The notes: generated from the letters alone by a model not told the origin. A stretch of DNA of 64,000 nucleotides from Pseudomonas lundensis (GCF_002269125.1 NZ_NQKI01000001.1:248001-312000); one strand, 5' to 3'. Positions 38,070 to 50,407 are shown, numbered from the stretch's first letter. Translations and numbers: made by a program.

Positions 38070-38450
38070 TTACTCGATAACCAGAATAGCGTCCATTTCA
38101 ACCTGCGAACCCTTTGGCAGGGCTGCAACGCCAATGGCGGCACGTGCCGGGTAAGGTTGTTCGAAGTACGTGCCCATGATCTCGTTGACCTTGGCGAAGT
38201 GGCTCAAGTCAGTCAGGAAAATATTCAGCTTGACGATGTCTTTGAACGAACCACCGGCCGCTTCGGCAACCGACTTCAGGTTCTCAAACACCTGGATGGT
38301 CTGGGCTTCGAAGCCTTCAACCAGCTCCATGGTTTTTGGGTCCAGCGGGATCTGACCGGACATGTAGACGGTATTGCCAGCTTTGATCGCCTGGGAATAA
38401 GTACCGATGGCGGCAGGTGCCTTGTCGCTGGTGATAACAGTCTTGGTCAT
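38070..38450 (-). CDS. ridA: RidA family enamine/imine deaminase
   Basis: A 126-aa trimeric protein that hydrolyses reactive 2-aminoacrylate-type intermediates. The key arginine is in [23 protein letters not shown] and the [11 protein letters not shown] and [10 protein letters not shown] blocks are intact. The start MTKTVITS follows AAGGAGT. It lies downstream of spoT, a conserved position (rpoZ-spoT-ridA). Confidence 0.95.
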   Translation of the reverse strand: MTKTVITSDKAPAAIGTYSQAIKAGNTVYMSGQIPLDPKTMELVEGFEAQTIQVFENLKSVAEAAGGSFKDIVKLNIFLTDLSHFAKVNEIMGTYFEQPYPARAAIGVAALPKGSQVEMDAILVIE

Positions 38451-38484
38451 GTTTGACTCCTTGTAATGGCCGCCGGTAGACGGC

Positions 38485-40590
38485 CTATGCACGCATCCGA
38501 GTGATGCGGATAACCCCGGTAAGGGCACGCAGTTTTTTGATCACGCGAGCCAGGTGCACGCGGTCGTGCACGCTGACCACCAGTTGGACCACGCTGATTC
38601 GACCATCGCGTTCGTCCATGCTGATCTTCTCGATGTTACCGTCGGCAGCGTTGACGCTACTGGCCAGCAGCGCGATCAGGCCGCGCTGATGCTCCAGTTC
38701 GACGCGCAACTCGACGTTGAATTCGCCCGTTACATCCTTGGCCCATGCAAGCTGGATGCACTTCTCTGGGTTATGGCGGATTTCGCTGATATTGCGGCAG
38801 TTGTCCAAGTGCACAACCATGCCTTTGCCCGCAGACAAATGACCCACGATCGGGTCGCCCGGAATTGGCGTACAGCACTTGGCGTAGCTGAGCACCAAGC
38901 CCTCTGTCCCCCGGATGGCCAGCGGCCCTTCCGGGCTTGGCAACTGTTCGCCTTCGCCCATCAGGCGGCGAGCGACGACGTAAGCCATGCGATTGCCCAG
39001 GCCGATGTCCTCGAGCAAATCTTCGATCTGCTCCAGGCGATATTCGTTGAGCATCGCTTGCACACGCTCGGCCGGGATCTTGTCCAGCGAGCTGTTGAAG
39101 CCGTTAAGTACCTTGTTCAGCAATCGCTCGCCAAGGTTCACCGACTCGGAACGACGCTGCAACTTCAGGGCGTGACGGATGTGGGTACGGGCTTTGCCTG
39201 TCACCACAAAGTTGAGCCAGGCCGGATTCGGACGGGCGCCGGGCGCGCTGACAATCTCGACCGTGGAGCCGCTTTGCAACGGTTCGGACAGCGGTGCAAG
39301 ACGACGATTGATCCGACAGGCAATGCAACTGTTGCCCACGTCAGTGTGTACCGCGTACGCAAAATCGACCGCCGTGGAGCCTTTTGGCAGCTCCATGATC
39401 CGGCCTTTGGGGGTGAACACGTAAACCTCGTCCGGAAACAGGTCGATTTTCACGCTTTCAATGAATTCAAGGGAGTTGCCTGCGCGCTGCTGCATTTCAA
39501 GCACGCCTTTGACCCATTGCCGTGCTCGGGCATGGGTGCCGGTGTGTTGCTCGTCGCCACTGGATTTGTACAACCAGTGGGCGGCAATACCGTTGTTGGC
39601 CATTTCTTCCATTTCACGGGTACGGATCTGAATCTCGATCGGTACGCCATGCATGCCAAACAGCGTGGTATGCAGCGATTGATAGCCGTTGGCCTTGGGA
39701 ATGGCAATGTAGTCTTTGAAGCGCCCCGGAAGGGGTTTGTACAAATTATGTACAGCACCCAGCACGCGATAGCAGGTATCGACCTTGTCGACGATGATGC
39801 GGAACGCGTAAACGTCCATGATCTCGTTGAATGCCCGACGCTTGCCGCGCATCTTTTTGTAGATGCCGTAGATGTGTTTCTGGCGACCGCTAACCTCGCC
39901 CTGAATGCCGTCAACGGCCAGACAGTGACTCAGCGATTCTTCGATCTTGTTAACGATTTCCTTGCGATTGCCCCGAGCACGTTTAACGGCTTGATAGATG
40001 CGCGCCGAGCGCATCGGGTACATCGCTTTGAAACCGAGGTCTTCGAATTCGATTCGAATGTTGTGCATGCCCAGCCGGTTGGCAATGGGCGCATAGATTT
40101 CCAAGGTTTCCTTGGCAATCCGTCGGCGTTTTTCACCGGACAACACTTCGAGGGTACGCATGTTGTGCAGACGGTCAGCCAGTTTGACCAGAATCACACG
40201 GATATCCCGCGCCATGGCCATGGCCATTTTCTGGAAGTTTTCGGCTTGGGCTTCGGCTTTGGTTTCGAAGTTCATCTGGGTCAGCTTGCTGACGCCATCA
40301 ACCAGTTCTGCCACGGTTTCGCCGAACTGCGCGACGAGCGCCTCTTTGGCAATACCGGTGTCTTCGATTACGTCGTGCAACATCGCCGCCATCAGGCTTT
40401 GATGATCCATGTGCATGTCGGCAAGAATATTCGCGACTGCCAGCGGGTGCGTGACATAAGGTTCGCCGCTACGTCGGCGCTGGCCGTCGTGGGCTTGTTC
40501 TGCGTAGTAGTACGCTCGGCGGACCAGATTGACCTGGTCCGGGCCGAGGTACGCCGACAAGCGATCGGCGAGGGCGTCTATGCTCGGCAA
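38485..40590 (-). CDS. spoT: Bifunctional (p)ppGpp synthetase/hydrolase SpoT
   Basis: A 701-aa RSH protein. The N-terminal HD hydrolase domain is intact ([11 protein letters not shown] around 70, with YVTHPLAVA). The synthetase domain contains the substrate-binding YQSLHTT stretch. TGS ([22 protein letters not shown]) and C-terminal ACT ([20 protein letters not shown]) regulatory domains follow. Both catalytic domains look intact, so the protein should both make and degrade the alarmone. It follows rpoZ with a 60-bp gap. Confidence 0.96.
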   Translation of the reverse strand: MPSIDALADRLSAYLGPDQVNLVRRAYYYAEQAHDGQRRRSGEPYVTHPLAVANILADMHMDHQSLMAAMLHDVIEDTGIAKEALVAQFGETVAELVDGVSKLTQMNFETKAEAQAENFQKMAMAMARDIRVILVKLADRLHNMRTLEVLSGEKRRRIAKETLEIYAPIANRLGMHNIRIEFEDLGFKAMYPMRSARIYQAVKRARGNRKEIVNKIEESLSHCLAVDGIQGEVSGRQKHIYGIYKKMRGKRRAFNEIMDVYAFRIIVDKVDTCYRVLGAVHNLYKPLPGRFKDYIAIPKANGYQSLHTTLFGMHGVPIEIQIRTREMEEMANNGIAAHWLYKSSGDEQHTGTHARARQWVKGVLEMQQRAGNSLEFIESVKIDLFPDEVYVFTPKGRIMELPKGSTAVDFAYAVHTDVGNSCIACRINRRLAPLSEPLQSGSTVEIVSAPGARPNPAWLNFVVTGKARTHIRHALKLQRRSESVNLGERLLNKVLNGFNSSLDKIPAERVQAMLNEYRLEQIEDLLEDIGLGNRMAYVVARRLMGEGEQLPSPEGPLAIRGTEGLVLSYAKCCTPIPGDPIVGHLSAGKGMVVHLDNCRNISEIRHNPEKCIQLAWAKDVTGEFNVELRVELEHQRGLIALLASSVNAADGNIEKISMDERDGRISVVQLVVSVHDRVHLARVIKKLRALTGVIRITRMRA

Positions 40591-40650
40591 GAGTTAACCT
40601 CCGACCAAAACTTTGGACCCTTCGCCGTGCTACGTCGACCGGGCATAGGC

Positions 40651-40914
40651 TTAGTTCGCCTCGTTGGACTCGTCCTCGAACGCTGCAAACAGCGGTTCGT
40701 CTTCGACGATTTCAGCGTTGGCGATAAACTCGTAGCTCATCAGGCCTTCAGCGATTTCACGCAGGGCAACAACAGTAGGTTTGTCGTTTTCCCACTGAAC
40801 CAACGGCTCTTTACCACCGGTGGCCAGTTGGCGGGCACGCTTGGTAGACAGCATGACCAGCTCAAAGCGGTTATCCACGTGTTCTAGACAGTCTTCAACG
40901 GTTACGCGGGCCAT
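40651..40914 (-). CDS. rpoZ: RNA polymerase omega subunit
   Basis: An 87-aa protein starting [19 protein letters not shown], the canonical N-terminus. It helps fold the beta-prime subunit and forms a ppGpp-binding site with it. It is upstream of spoT, linking polymerase and alarmone genes in one unit. Confidence 0.97.
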   Translation of the reverse strand: MARVTVEDCLEHVDNRFELVMLSTKRARQLATGGKEPLVQWENDKPTVVALREIAEGLMSYEFIANAEIVEDEPLFAAFEDESNEAN

Positions 40915-41082
40915 GGTCTTCCTCGTAGCAAATGCAATATGCGCGCTGCCCGGATGGGCGAGCGGACTGAACAGTTTAAAAAATCACCAGCCATTAGGGA
41001 AGCGCTGATTTTTCAAGCGCCCTCCCGAAACCGTCTGTAAGCGCCAATGTAAAGGCGTTACAGGGGTTTTGGGAAGAGCCCT

Positions 41083-42580
<1,498 letters not shown>

Positions 42581-42800
42581 GGAGGTACCTCGCGATCCGA
42601 TGAATGAAGCCAAGCGGCCATTAAGGCGGCGGATTGTAGCGCAGTGCGGGGTATGCCCCCAAATGACGTCTGTCGCAAAACTCGCGACCTCATAAGCCAG
42701 CCGGGAATTGGAAAGCCGCACGCAATGCTGATTTGCCCTGAAACGCGCCCGTTGAAAGTCTAAACAGTTGCCTCCTACAAAATGCGGGGAGGTTTTAGAT

Positions 42801-42830
42801 GTGACCCTGCCGGTGTATGGCCTTTATAAT
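42801..42830 (+). promoter_or_regulatory. Probable sigma-70 promoter of rph
   Basis: GTGACC (42801-42806) and a perfect TATAAT (42825-42830) are separated by 18 bp and end 35 bp before the rph start. The divergent yicC start is 220 bp away. Confidence 0.7.
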
Positions 42831-42865
42831 GCTCGCCAGTTTTCCGTCCCGTACAGGTATCCCAC

Positions 42866-43588
42866 ATGAAACGTCCAAGTGGTCGCGTTGCCGATCAGCT
42901 ACGTCCGATCCGCATCACCCGCAACTACACCAAACACGCAGAGGGTTCTGTACTGGTCGAGTTCGGTGACACCAAAGTCATCTGTACCGTCAGCGTCGAG
43001 AACGGCGTTCCCCGCTTCCTTAAAGGTCAGGGCCAAGGCTGGTTGACCGCAGAATACGGCATGCTGCCACGCGCCACGGGCGACCGTAACCAGCGTGAAG
43101 CCAGCCGCGGCAAACAAGGCGGTCGCACCCTGGAAATCCAGCGTTTGATCGGCCGCTCCCTGCGTGCGGCACTGGACATGTCCAAACTGGGCGATATCAC
43201 TCTTTATGTCGACTGCGATGTAATTCAGGCAGACGGCGGCACCCGCACCGCTTCGATTACTGGCGCCATGGTTGCTCTGGTCGACGCGCTGAAAGTGATC
43301 AAAAAACGTGGCGGCCTGAAGGGCGGCGACCCAATCAAACAAATGATCGCTGCAGTCTCTGTTGGCATGTATCAGGGCGAGCCTGTGCTAGACCTCGACT
43401 ACCCTGAAGATTCGGCAGCCGAAACCGACCTCAATGTTGTGATGACCAGCACAGGCGGCTTTATTGAAGTTCAGGGCACTGCCGAAGGCGCACCGTTCCA
43501 GCCGGACGAGCTGAACGCCATGCTGGCACTGGCCCAAAAAGGCATGACTGATATCTTCGCCTTGCAACAAGCTGCACTGGCTGACTGA
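42866..43588 (+). CDS. rph: Ribonuclease PH
   Basis: A 240-aa phosphorolytic exoribonuclease that trims tRNA 3' ends. Conserved blocks are [31 protein letters not shown] and [15 protein letters not shown]; the phosphate-binding arginine is in the [13 protein letters not shown] motif ([15 protein letters not shown]). Full family length. Together with pyrE, it is a core gene of this block. The DUF4870 gene follows 35 bp later. Confidence 0.96.
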   Translation: MKRPSGRVADQLRPIRITRNYTKHAEGSVLVEFGDTKVICTVSVENGVPRFLKGQGQGWLTAEYGMLPRATGDRNQREASRGKQGGRTLEIQRLIGRSLRAALDMSKLGDITLYVDCDVIQADGGTRTASITGAMVALVDALKVIKKRGGLKGGDPIKQMIAAVSVGMYQGEPVLDLDYPEDSAAETDLNVVMTSTGGFIEVQGTAEGAPFQPDELNAMLALAQKGMTDIFALQQAALAD

Positions 43589-43623
43589 TTACTCTTGCTA
43601 CCCTTAATCACCCGGAGAACGCC

Positions 43624-43998
43624 ATGAGCGAGCTGGATCTATCAAAACCCGAGCCAGGCCCGAGCCGCGAAGCTCGGCAATGGGCCATGTTTTGCCACTT
43701 CTCGGCCTTCCTCGGGATGTGGTTTCCATTTGGCAGTTTGATCGGTCCGCTGATCCTGTGGCAGATGAAACGTGAAAGCGACCCTTTCATCGACGATCAA
43801 GGCAAAGAGGCGTTGAATTTTCAGATCACGGTAGCGATCGCTTCAGCTGTTTGCTACGTACTGATGTTTATCCTCATCGGTTTCGCGCTGCTTGGGCTTG
43901 TGTTGATCGGCGCAGTGGTGCTGGTTGTAATTGCGGGCGTGAAAGCCAATGACGGGGTGATTTACCGTTATCCATTCACGTGGCGGCCCATCAAGTAA
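43624..43998 (+). CDS. DUF4870 small membrane protein
   Basis: A 124-aa protein with three hydrophobic segments (about 20-45, 68-90 and 90-108). The DUF4870 pattern is clear: AMFCHFSAFLG near the N-terminus, the RESDPFIDDQGKEALNFQIT loop, and a C-terminal GVIYRYPFTWRPIK. No known function. It is downstream of rph, with its own ribosome site CCGGAGAACGCC, and ends at a strong terminator. Confidence 0.85.
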   Translation: MSELDLSKPEPGPSREARQWAMFCHFSAFLGMWFPFGSLIGPLILWQMKRESDPFIDDQGKEALNFQITVAIASAVCYVLMFILIGFALLGLVLIGAVVLVVIAGVKANDGVIYRYPFTWRPIK

Positions 43999-44040
43999 AT
44001 CAGCTTACGTCTTAAGCTAGATTCACCTCACCACCACCGA

Positions 44041-44073
44041 AAAGCCCGTATCGAAAGATACGGGCTTTTCTTT
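44041..44073. terminator. Rho-independent terminator after the DUF4870 gene
   Basis: AAAAGCCCGTATC-GAAA-GATACGGGCTTTT is a perfect 13-bp stem capped by a stable GAAA tetraloop. It can work in both directions and also ends the minus-strand gene at 44101. Confidence 0.93.
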
Positions 44074-44100
44074 AAGCGCTTGTCTCGCTTAGATCAATAA

Positions 44101-44304
44101 TCACGTGAAGTTAAAGCCCACGATGCACAGCTTTTCATCACCACGGATCTGGATTCGATTAGGATCAATCTCTTTGGTCGATGCGTCATTGACGCCAACG
44201 ACGCGCTCGCGCCCCGTCAGTTCTGTGATGTAGGCTTTAACGCTGGGCACGTATCGGGTGCCAATCAAATGCTTAATAAGTTGTAGAGCTTCATCATTGT
44301 TCAT
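44101..44304 (-). CDS. Small I78-like protein (putative protease-inhibitor fold), cytoplasmic
   Basis: A 67-aa protein starting MNNDEALQL after a run of A's. The C-terminal half has the I78-style pattern: a V-V strand, then STKE, then DPNRIQIRGDEKLCIVGF. That resembles the T-x-E-x4-RLRI core of the two secreted paralogues at 54462-55119. There is no signal peptide and no terminal Cys-Gly, so it would stay in the cytoplasm. The frame extends upstream to 44466, but without codon or homology support. The gene sits alone between two terminators, with lower GC than its neighbours. Family assignment is tentative. Confidence 0.6.
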   Translation of the reverse strand: MNNDEALQLIKHLIGTRYVPSVKAYITELTGRERVVGVNDASTKEIDPNRIQIRGDEKLCIVGFNFT

Positions 44305-44479
44305 TTTTTTATCCTTTGAATGTATGAAATGTCCTCCTGGACCACGCCATTGTGTTGGGAGTACCCGCTCTAGATGCGGTACATAGTTATTGTGTTTTGC
44401 AGAACCTTCACAAATATGTAGCTTGATGTTTTGCGAAGAAACGTCTCCCAGACACAGCAGACACACACGAATTCAAACC

Positions 44480-44517
44480 AAAAAAAATGCTCCAGTCTTG
44501 CGACAGGAGCATTTTTT
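44480..44517. terminator. Rho-independent terminator of crc
   Basis: AAAAAAATGCTCC and AGGAGCATTTTTT form a 7-bp core stem with flanking A/T pairs, just 17 bp past the crc stop on the minus strand. Confidence 0.88.
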
Positions 44518-44533
44518 GACTGCAACAAAACAC

Positions 44534-45313
44534 TCAGATAGTCAGCGTCCAGTCGTAGTCCACGATCAAGGGCGCGTGTTGTGAGAAGCGCGGCTGACGC
44601 GGCATCCGGGCGCTGCGAACAAAACGGCGCAGGCCGGGTGTCAGCAACTGGTAGTCAAAACGCCAGCCAAGGTTAAGCATCTCGGCCTGTTCGTTATCCG
44701 GCCACCAGCTGTACTGATCGCCTTCACGACTGACTTCACGCAGGGCATCAACATAGCCCATGTTGCCGACAATCTCGTCCATCCAGGCACGTTCGGGTGC
44801 CAGAAAACCGGGAGACTGCTGGCTGTCACGCCAGTTTTTAATGTCAAGTTTCTGCTGCGCCACATACAGCGAGCCGCAGTAGATGTACTCGCGACGTTTG
44901 CGACGCTGTTTATCCAGATAGCGTGCGAAATCGTCCATTAGCTTGAATTTTTGATTCAAGTCTTCATCGCCGTTCTGCCCCGAGGGAAGCAGCAAGGTCG
45001 CGATGCTGACCTTGTCGAAATCGGCTTGCAGGTAGCGCCCGTAGCGATCGGCGGTTTCGAAGCCGAGCCCAGTAATGACCGCTTTCGGCTGCAACCGCGA
45101 ATACAAAGCCACACCACCTTGGGCAGGGACTTCAGCTTCGCAGGCATAAAGAAAGTAGCCATCCAGCTGGTAGGCCGGATCGTCCAATTCAAAGGCGGAG
45201 GCGCGGGTGTCCTGCAGGCAAATAACGTCGGCATTCTGAGCTTGCAGCCAACTGAGCAAACCGCGCTCGACTGCCGCCTGAATACCATTAACGTTCACAC
45301 TGATGATCCGCAT
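44534..45313 (-). CDS. crc: Catabolite repression control protein Crc
   Basis: A 259-aa protein of the exonuclease III/EEP fold. Residues needed for nuclease action in ExoIII are lost: CLQDTRAS replaces the CLQET metal site, the GDxN region reads YCGSLYVAQQ, and the terminal SDH reads SQHAPL. This is the hallmark of Crc, which has no nuclease activity and acts with Hfq on A-rich sites in catabolic mRNAs. Start MRIISVNVNG. It is divergent from pyrE, the usual pseudomonad arrangement. Confidence 0.95.
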   Translation of the reverse strand: MRIISVNVNGIQAAVERGLLSWLQAQNADVICLQDTRASAFELDDPAYQLDGYFLYACEAEVPAQGGVALYSRLQPKAVITGLGFETADRYGRYLQADFDKVSIATLLLPSGQNGDEDLNQKFKLMDDFARYLDKQRRKRREYIYCGSLYVAQQKLDIKNWRDSQQSPGFLAPERAWMDEIVGNMGYVDALREVSREGDQYSWWPDNEQAEMLNLGWRFDYQLLTPGLRRFVRSARMPRQPRFSQHAPLIVDYDWTLTI

Positions 45314-45334
45314 AAATGGCCCCAAAAATCACGT

Positions 45335-45351
45335 GCGTGTATGATACACGC
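45335..45351. promoter_or_regulatory. Perfect 17-bp palindrome in the crc/pyrE promoter region
   Basis: GCGTGTAT-G-ATACACGC is a perfect 8-1-8 inverted repeat in the 83-bp gap between divergent crc and pyrE. It includes -10-like hexamers on both strands (TATGAT forward, TATCAT reverse). It has the shape of a homodimer operator; the binding protein is unknown. Confidence 0.6.
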
Positions 45352-45396
45352 CGTCTTACTATTTAGCTAAATCCGCGGTATTCAGGGGCTTTTTTC

Positions 45397-46038
45397 ATGC
45401 AAGCGTATCAGCGCGATTTCATCCGTTTTGCCATCGATCGCGGCGTATTGCGCTTCGGCGAGTTCACCCTGAAGTCCGGGCGCACCAGCCCTTACTTCTT
45501 CAATGCCGGCCTGTTTAATACAGGCTCTGCGCTGGCCCAGCTGGGACGCTTCTATGCAGCTGCCATCGTAGACAGCGGTATTCCTTTCGACGTGCTGTTT
45601 GGCCCGGCCTACAAGGGTATTCCTTTGGCAGCGACCACCGCCGTAGCCCTGGCCGAGCACCATGACCGCGATGTGCCATGGTGTTTCAACCGCAAAGAAG
45701 CCAAGGCACACGGCGAAGGCGGCAGCCTGGTGGGCTCCCCGCTGGAAGGCAACGTACTGATCATCGACGACGTGATCACCGCAGGCACGGCTATCCGTGA
45801 GGTCATGCAAATCATTGGCTCGCAAGATGCCAAGGCTGCTGGTGTTCTGATCGCCCTTAACCGCCAGGAACGCGGAAATGGCGAATTGTCCGCCATTCAA
45901 GAAGTCGAGCGCGACTTCGGCATTCCTGTCGTCAGCATCGTCTCGCTTACCCAGGTTTTGCAGTTCCTGGCCGATGACGAGGAGCTCAAACAGCATTTAC
46001 CGGCCGTTGAAGCCTATCGGGCGCAGTACGGAATCTAA
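45397..46038 (+). CDS. pyrE: Orotate phosphoribosyltransferase
   Basis: A 213-aa enzyme that makes orotidine 5'-phosphate from orotate and PRPP. The PRPP motif [13 protein letters not shown] is at about 126-138, and the catalytic-loop segment [21 protein letters not shown] is present (in pieces). Normal length. It ends at the terminator 46053-46092 and is divergent from crc. Confidence 0.97.
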   Translation: MQAYQRDFIRFAIDRGVLRFGEFTLKSGRTSPYFFNAGLFNTGSALAQLGRFYAAAIVDSGIPFDVLFGPAYKGIPLAATTAVALAEHHDRDVPWCFNRKEAKAHGEGGSLVGSPLEGNVLIIDDVITAGTAIREVMQIIGSQDAKAAGVLIALNRQERGNGELSAIQEVERDFGIPVVSIVSLTQVLQFLADDEELKQHLPAVEAYRAQYGI

Positions 46039-46052
46039 CCCCCCCGCCCATA

Positions 46053-46092
46053 AAAAAGGCCTCGCCCCGAAATAGCCGGGCGAGGCCTTTTT
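46053..46092. terminator. Bidirectional terminator between pyrE and argB
   Basis: AAAAAGGCCTCGCCC and GGGCGAGGCCTTTTT form a 15-bp stem between the two convergent genes. Confidence 0.94.
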
Positions 46093-46104
46093 ATTGAGTG
46101 CGGC

Positions 46105-47010
<906 letters not shown>

Positions 47011-47035
47011 TCAGGGCTCCGGTAGGACAAGTCGA

Positions 47036-48433
47036 TCAAAACGGTAGTTGGAGATCAGGTGCCACACGCTTGAGTTGGGCGTGGAAAACATCCTTGATAC
47101 GTTGCAGTTCGGCTTCGGTATCCGCCTCAAATCGCAGCACCAGCACCGGCGTGGTGTTGGATGCGCGAACCAGGCCCCAGCCATGCGGGTAATCGACCCG
47201 CACACCATCAATGGTGGTCAGCTCAGCGGCCTCACCCCATTTGGCATCGTGCAGGGCGCTAATGATGCTGAATTTGCTCTCATCCGTCACATCGATATTG
47301 ATTTCAGGCGTAGAAATATCGTTCGGGAATGCCGCAAATACCGATTCAGCGGTTTCTTTGCGGTTGCTGAGGATCTCCAGCAGGCGCGCAGCGCTGTAAA
47401 TGCCGTCATCAAAACCGTACCAGCGCTCTTTGAAAAAGATGTGCCCGCTCATTTCGCCCGCGAGCAACGCACCCGTCTCCTTCATTTTCTTTTTGATTAA
47501 CGAATGACCGGTTTTCCACATCAATGGACGACCGCCATATTCTTTGATCAGGGGAATCAGGCGGCGCGTGCATTTGACATCAAAAATGATCTCTGCCGCC
47601 GGGTTACGCCCCAGCACATCTTGCGCAAACAGCATCAAGAGGCGATCCGGAAAAACCATGGTTCCGGTATTGGTCACCACGCCGACTCGGTCGCCATCAC
47701 CATCAAATGCCAGGCCCAGATCCGCGCCGACCTCCTTGACCTTCGCGATCAAATCCACCAGGTTTTCCGGCTTGCCAGGGTCCGGGTGATGGTTTGGGAA
47801 ATGCCCATCCACTTCACAGAACAATGGGATGACTTCGCACTTCAGGGCTTCGATCAATTGTGGCGCAATCACACCCGCCGCGCCGTTACCGCAATCGACG
47901 ACCACTTTCAGACGCTTTGTCAGCTTGATGTCACGGGTAATTTGCTCACTGTACTGTTTCAGAATCTCTACTTTCGCGATGCTGCCTTCGCCCCATGTCA
48001 GGTCGTTGGTCTTGAGACGCGCATGCAATGCCTGAATTTGCTCATTGGCCAGCGTGTCGCCAGCAATCACGATTTTGAACCCGTTGTAGTTCGACGGGTT
48101 ATGACTCCCCGTGAGCATCACACCGGACTTGCCAGCCAACACGTTGGCTGCGTAATACAGCGCAGGCGTCGGCACCAGCCCCACGTCACTGACATGGCAG
48201 CCACTGTCAGCCACCCCTTGAATCAAACGCTCGACCAACGCTGGGCCAGAAAGACGACCATCCCGGCCGACCGACACATTGGGCTCACCTTTGGCCAGGC
48301 TTTCAGCGCCAATTGCGCGACCTATCCAGTAGGCCGTTTCAGCGGTCAACGTCTCCGGAACTACGCCACGTATGTCGTAAGCACGAAAAATGCTGTCAGG
48401 GAATGCAGGGGCGACCGAAGTTGGGCTGATCAT
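47036..48433 (-). CDS. algC: Phosphomannomutase/phosphoglucomutase AlgC
   Basis: A 465-aa alpha-D-phosphohexomutase that supplies sugar phosphates for alginate, LPS and rhamnolipids. The phosphoserine loop is GVMLTGSHNPSNYNG, the Mg site is DGDGDRVG and the sugar-binding loop is GEMSGHIFF. I chose ATG 48433 (MISPTSVAP) preceded by GGAG; this is the short cytoplasmic form without the long membrane-bearing N-terminal extension annotated in some pseudomonads. It shares one base with the stop of a doubtful upstream ORF. Confidence 0.95.
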   Translation of the reverse strand: MISPTSVAPAFPDSIFRAYDIRGVVPETLTAETAYWIGRAIGAESLAKGEPNVSVGRDGRLSGPALVERLIQGVADSGCHVSDVGLVPTPALYYAANVLAGKSGVMLTGSHNPSNYNGFKIVIAGDTLANEQIQALHARLKTNDLTWGEGSIAKVEILKQYSEQITRDIKLTKRLKVVVDCGNGAAGVIAPQLIEALKCEVIPLFCEVDGHFPNHHPDPGKPENLVDLIAKVKEVGADLGLAFDGDGDRVGVVTNTGTMVFPDRLLMLFAQDVLGRNPAAEIIFDVKCTRRLIPLIKEYGGRPLMWKTGHSLIKKKMKETGALLAGEMSGHIFFKERWYGFDDGIYSAARLLEILSNRKETAESVFAAFPNDISTPEINIDVTDESKFSIISALHDAKWGEAAELTTIDGVRVDYPHGWGLVRASNTTPVLVLRFEADTEAELQRIKDVFHAQLKRVAPDLQLPF

Positions 48434-48678
48434 TAGAAGGGATACTCCACTTTCATCGAATTTTGGGCATGCACCGAAGTACTCAGGCACACAAATGCCG
48501 ACCCGGTGGCAGGACGTATAAACGTCAGGGCACCATACGCGGTCGAATGCAAACTGCAGGTTTGGACGACATTTTCACGGGAGAGTTCGTGAGGCCAATT
48601 GGCATCACCGCCCTTGTGGCAAAGGGCCGCCATCCGATCAGGCAAGGAATACGGGGAGTAAACGGGCGCGAATTTCAT
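48433..48678 (-). CDS. Doubtful 81-aa ORF abutting algC
   Basis: This frame fills most of the 304-bp gap between dut and algC, and its TAA overlaps the algC ATG (TAATG), as a coupled gene would. Codon use at third positions is not clearly GC-rich, no family is recognised, and the ribosome site is weak. The gap more probably holds the algC promoter, for which AlgR and alternative sigma factors are known in P. aeruginosa. I could not place a good AlgR site. Confidence 0.25.
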   Translation of the reverse strand: MKFAPVYSPYSLPDRMAALCHKGGDANWPHELSRENVVQTCSLHSTAYGALTFIRPATGSAFVCLSTSVHAQNSMKVEYPF

Positions 48679-48737
48679 CCTGAACTACCACGCGATTAAT
48701 CAAGGTCGGGCAGGGCGCCCGACCCGATGCAGCATAG

Positions 48738-49193
48738 TCAGAGGCTGCCTGAATGGCCAAAACCGCCCGCGCCACGCTGACTTTCGTCAAAGGTTTCAAC
48801 CAACTCGAAATGCGCTTGCACCACGGGCACCAGCACCAGTTGAGCGATGCGCTCACCGACCGCGATGTTGAACGCGGTTTGACCACGGTTCCAGCACGAA
48901 ACCATCAGCTCACCCTGATAGTCCGAGTCGATCAATCCCACCAGATTGCCCAACACAATCCCGTGCTTATGGCCCAGGCCAGAACGCGGCAAGATCAGTG
49001 CGGCCAGGCCCGGATCGCCGATATACACCGACAGACCGGTCGGGATCAACAGGGTTTGACCGGGCTCAAGCACGGTGTCTTCTTTGAGCATGGCGCGCAG
49101 GTCGAGACCGGCTGAGCCCGGGGTGGCGTACTGCGGCAACGGAAATTCGTTGCCAATGCGTGGATCGAGAATTTTGGCTTGTAAAGCGTGCAT
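48738..49193 (-). CDS. dut: Deoxyuridine 5'-triphosphate nucleotidohydrolase
   Basis: A 151-aa trimeric dUTPase that keeps uracil out of DNA. The five motifs are seen: [35 protein letters not shown] and the flexible C-terminal [11 protein letters not shown] (the usual Thr is replaced by His-Ser). It lies 5 bp downstream of coaBC, the conserved coaBC-dut order. Confidence 0.96.
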   Translation of the reverse strand: MHALQAKILDPRIGNEFPLPQYATPGSAGLDLRAMLKEDTVLEPGQTLLIPTGLSVYIGDPGLAALILPRSGLGHKHGIVLGNLVGLIDSDYQGELMVSCWNRGQTAFNIAVGERIAQLVLVPVVQAHFELVETFDESQRGAGGFGHSGSL

Positions 49194-49198
49194 ACGAG

Positions 49199-50407
49199 TT
49201 AAACCTGGTTCAGACGTTCGGCGATAAAAGTGACCAGTTGACGGGCGATCTTGCCCTTGCTGGTCTGAGCAAACACGGTGGCATGCAGTTGGCGATCAAT
49301 TACGCTGCACGCATTTTCCTCGCTATTGAAGCCAATGCTGGGGTTAGCCACATCGTTGGCCACAATCAGGTCGAGGTTTTTGTCTTTCAGCTTGCGCGCG
49401 GCGTAATCAAGCAAATGTTCGGTTTCGGCAGCAAAACCGACACTAAAAGGACGATCAGGGCGCGAGGCAATAGTGGCGAGAATGTCCGGGTTACGCACCA
49501 TTTGCAGCAACAGGCCGTCCCCACTTGTAGGGTCTTTCTTGAGTTTTTGCGGAGCAATCACTTCCGGGCGGTAATCCGCAACCGCAGCCGAGGCAATAAA
49601 GATGTCGCAAGGCATCGCGGCTTCGCAGGCGGCCAGCATGTCACGCGCACTGACCACGTCGATCCGGTGGACCCGATCCGGCGTCGGCAAATGCACGGGG
49701 CCTGTAATCAATGTCACACGGGCACCGGCTTCCACAGCCGCTTCGGCCAGGGCAAAGCCCATTTTCCCGGAGCTGTGGTTTGTGATGTAACGCACCGGAT
49801 CGATGTTTTCCTGGGTCGGCCCGGCAGTAATCAACACGTGCTTGCCTGTCAAAATCTGACGCTGGAAGCATTCGGCGGCGCAGCTCACCAAATCATCCGC
49901 CTCAAGCATGCGACCAAAACCCACATCGCCACAGGCCTGACTGCCGGAAGCCGGCCCAAACACTTTTAGGCCACGGGTTTGCAGCAGCTGAGTATTGGCC
50001 TGGGTCGCCGGGTCACGCCACATGGCCTGGTTCATCGCGGGGGCGATGGCGACCGTTGCGTCTGTGGCGAGCACCAAGGTGGTCAGCAAGTCGTTGGCGA
50101 TACCTTGGGCCAAACGGGCAATCAGGTCAGCTGTGGCGGGCGCAATCAGCACCAGATCCGCCCATTTGGCCAGCTCGATATGCCCCATGGCTGCCTCGGC
50201 TGCCGGATCGAGCAGATCCAGATGAACCGGATGGCCGGACAAGGCTTGCATGGTCAGCGGGGTGATGAACTCACTGCCACCACGGGTCATCACTACCCGT
50301 ACTTCAGCGCCCTGATCCAGCAGACGGCGAACCAGCTCTGCACTTTTGTAAGCAGCAATGCCGCCGCCGACGCCCAAAACAATGCGTTTTCGATACAGCC
50401 GCTGCAT
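49199..50407 (-). CDS. coaBC: Bifunctional phosphopantothenoylcysteine decarboxylase/synthase
   Basis: A 402-aa two-domain enzyme of coenzyme A synthesis. The N-terminal flavin decarboxylase has [11 protein letters not shown], the catalytic His in [21 protein letters not shown] and the Cys-containing flap [10 protein letters not shown]. The C-terminal synthetase starts near 190 ([20 protein letters not shown]) with the NHSSGKMG loop. It is cotranscribed with dut and divergent from radC. Confidence 0.96.
   Translation of the reverse strand: MQRLYRKRIVLGVGGGIAAYKSAELVRRLLDQGAEVRVVMTRGGSEFITPLTMQALSGHPVHLDLLDPAAEAAMGHIELAKWADLVLIAPATADLIARLAQGIANDLLTTLVLATDATVAIAPAMNQAMWRDPATQANTQLLQTRGLKVFGPASGSQACGDVGFGRMLEADDLVSCAAECFQRQILTGKHVLITAGPTQENIDPVRYITNHSSGKMGFALAEAAVEAGARVTLITGPVHLPTPDRVHRIDVVSARDMLAACEAAMPCDIFIASAAVADYRPEVIAPQKLKKDPTSGDGLLLQMVRNPDILATIASRPDRPFSVGFAAETEHLLDYAARKLKDKNLDLIVANDVANPSIGFNSEENACSVIDRQLHATVFAQTSKGKIARQLVTFIAERLNQV

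Noticed and set aside
38554..40887. Long plus-strand open frame (777 codons) opposite spoT and rpoZ
   Set aside because: It is antisense to two clearly conserved genes; the stop-free run is a by-product of GC-rich codon use on the minus strand, and its protein matches nothing I know.
48541..48620. AlgR-like site (GAGTTCGTG) upstream of algC
   Set aside because: Only about six of nine positions match the CCGTTCGTC consensus I remember, which is not enough in a GC-rich region.
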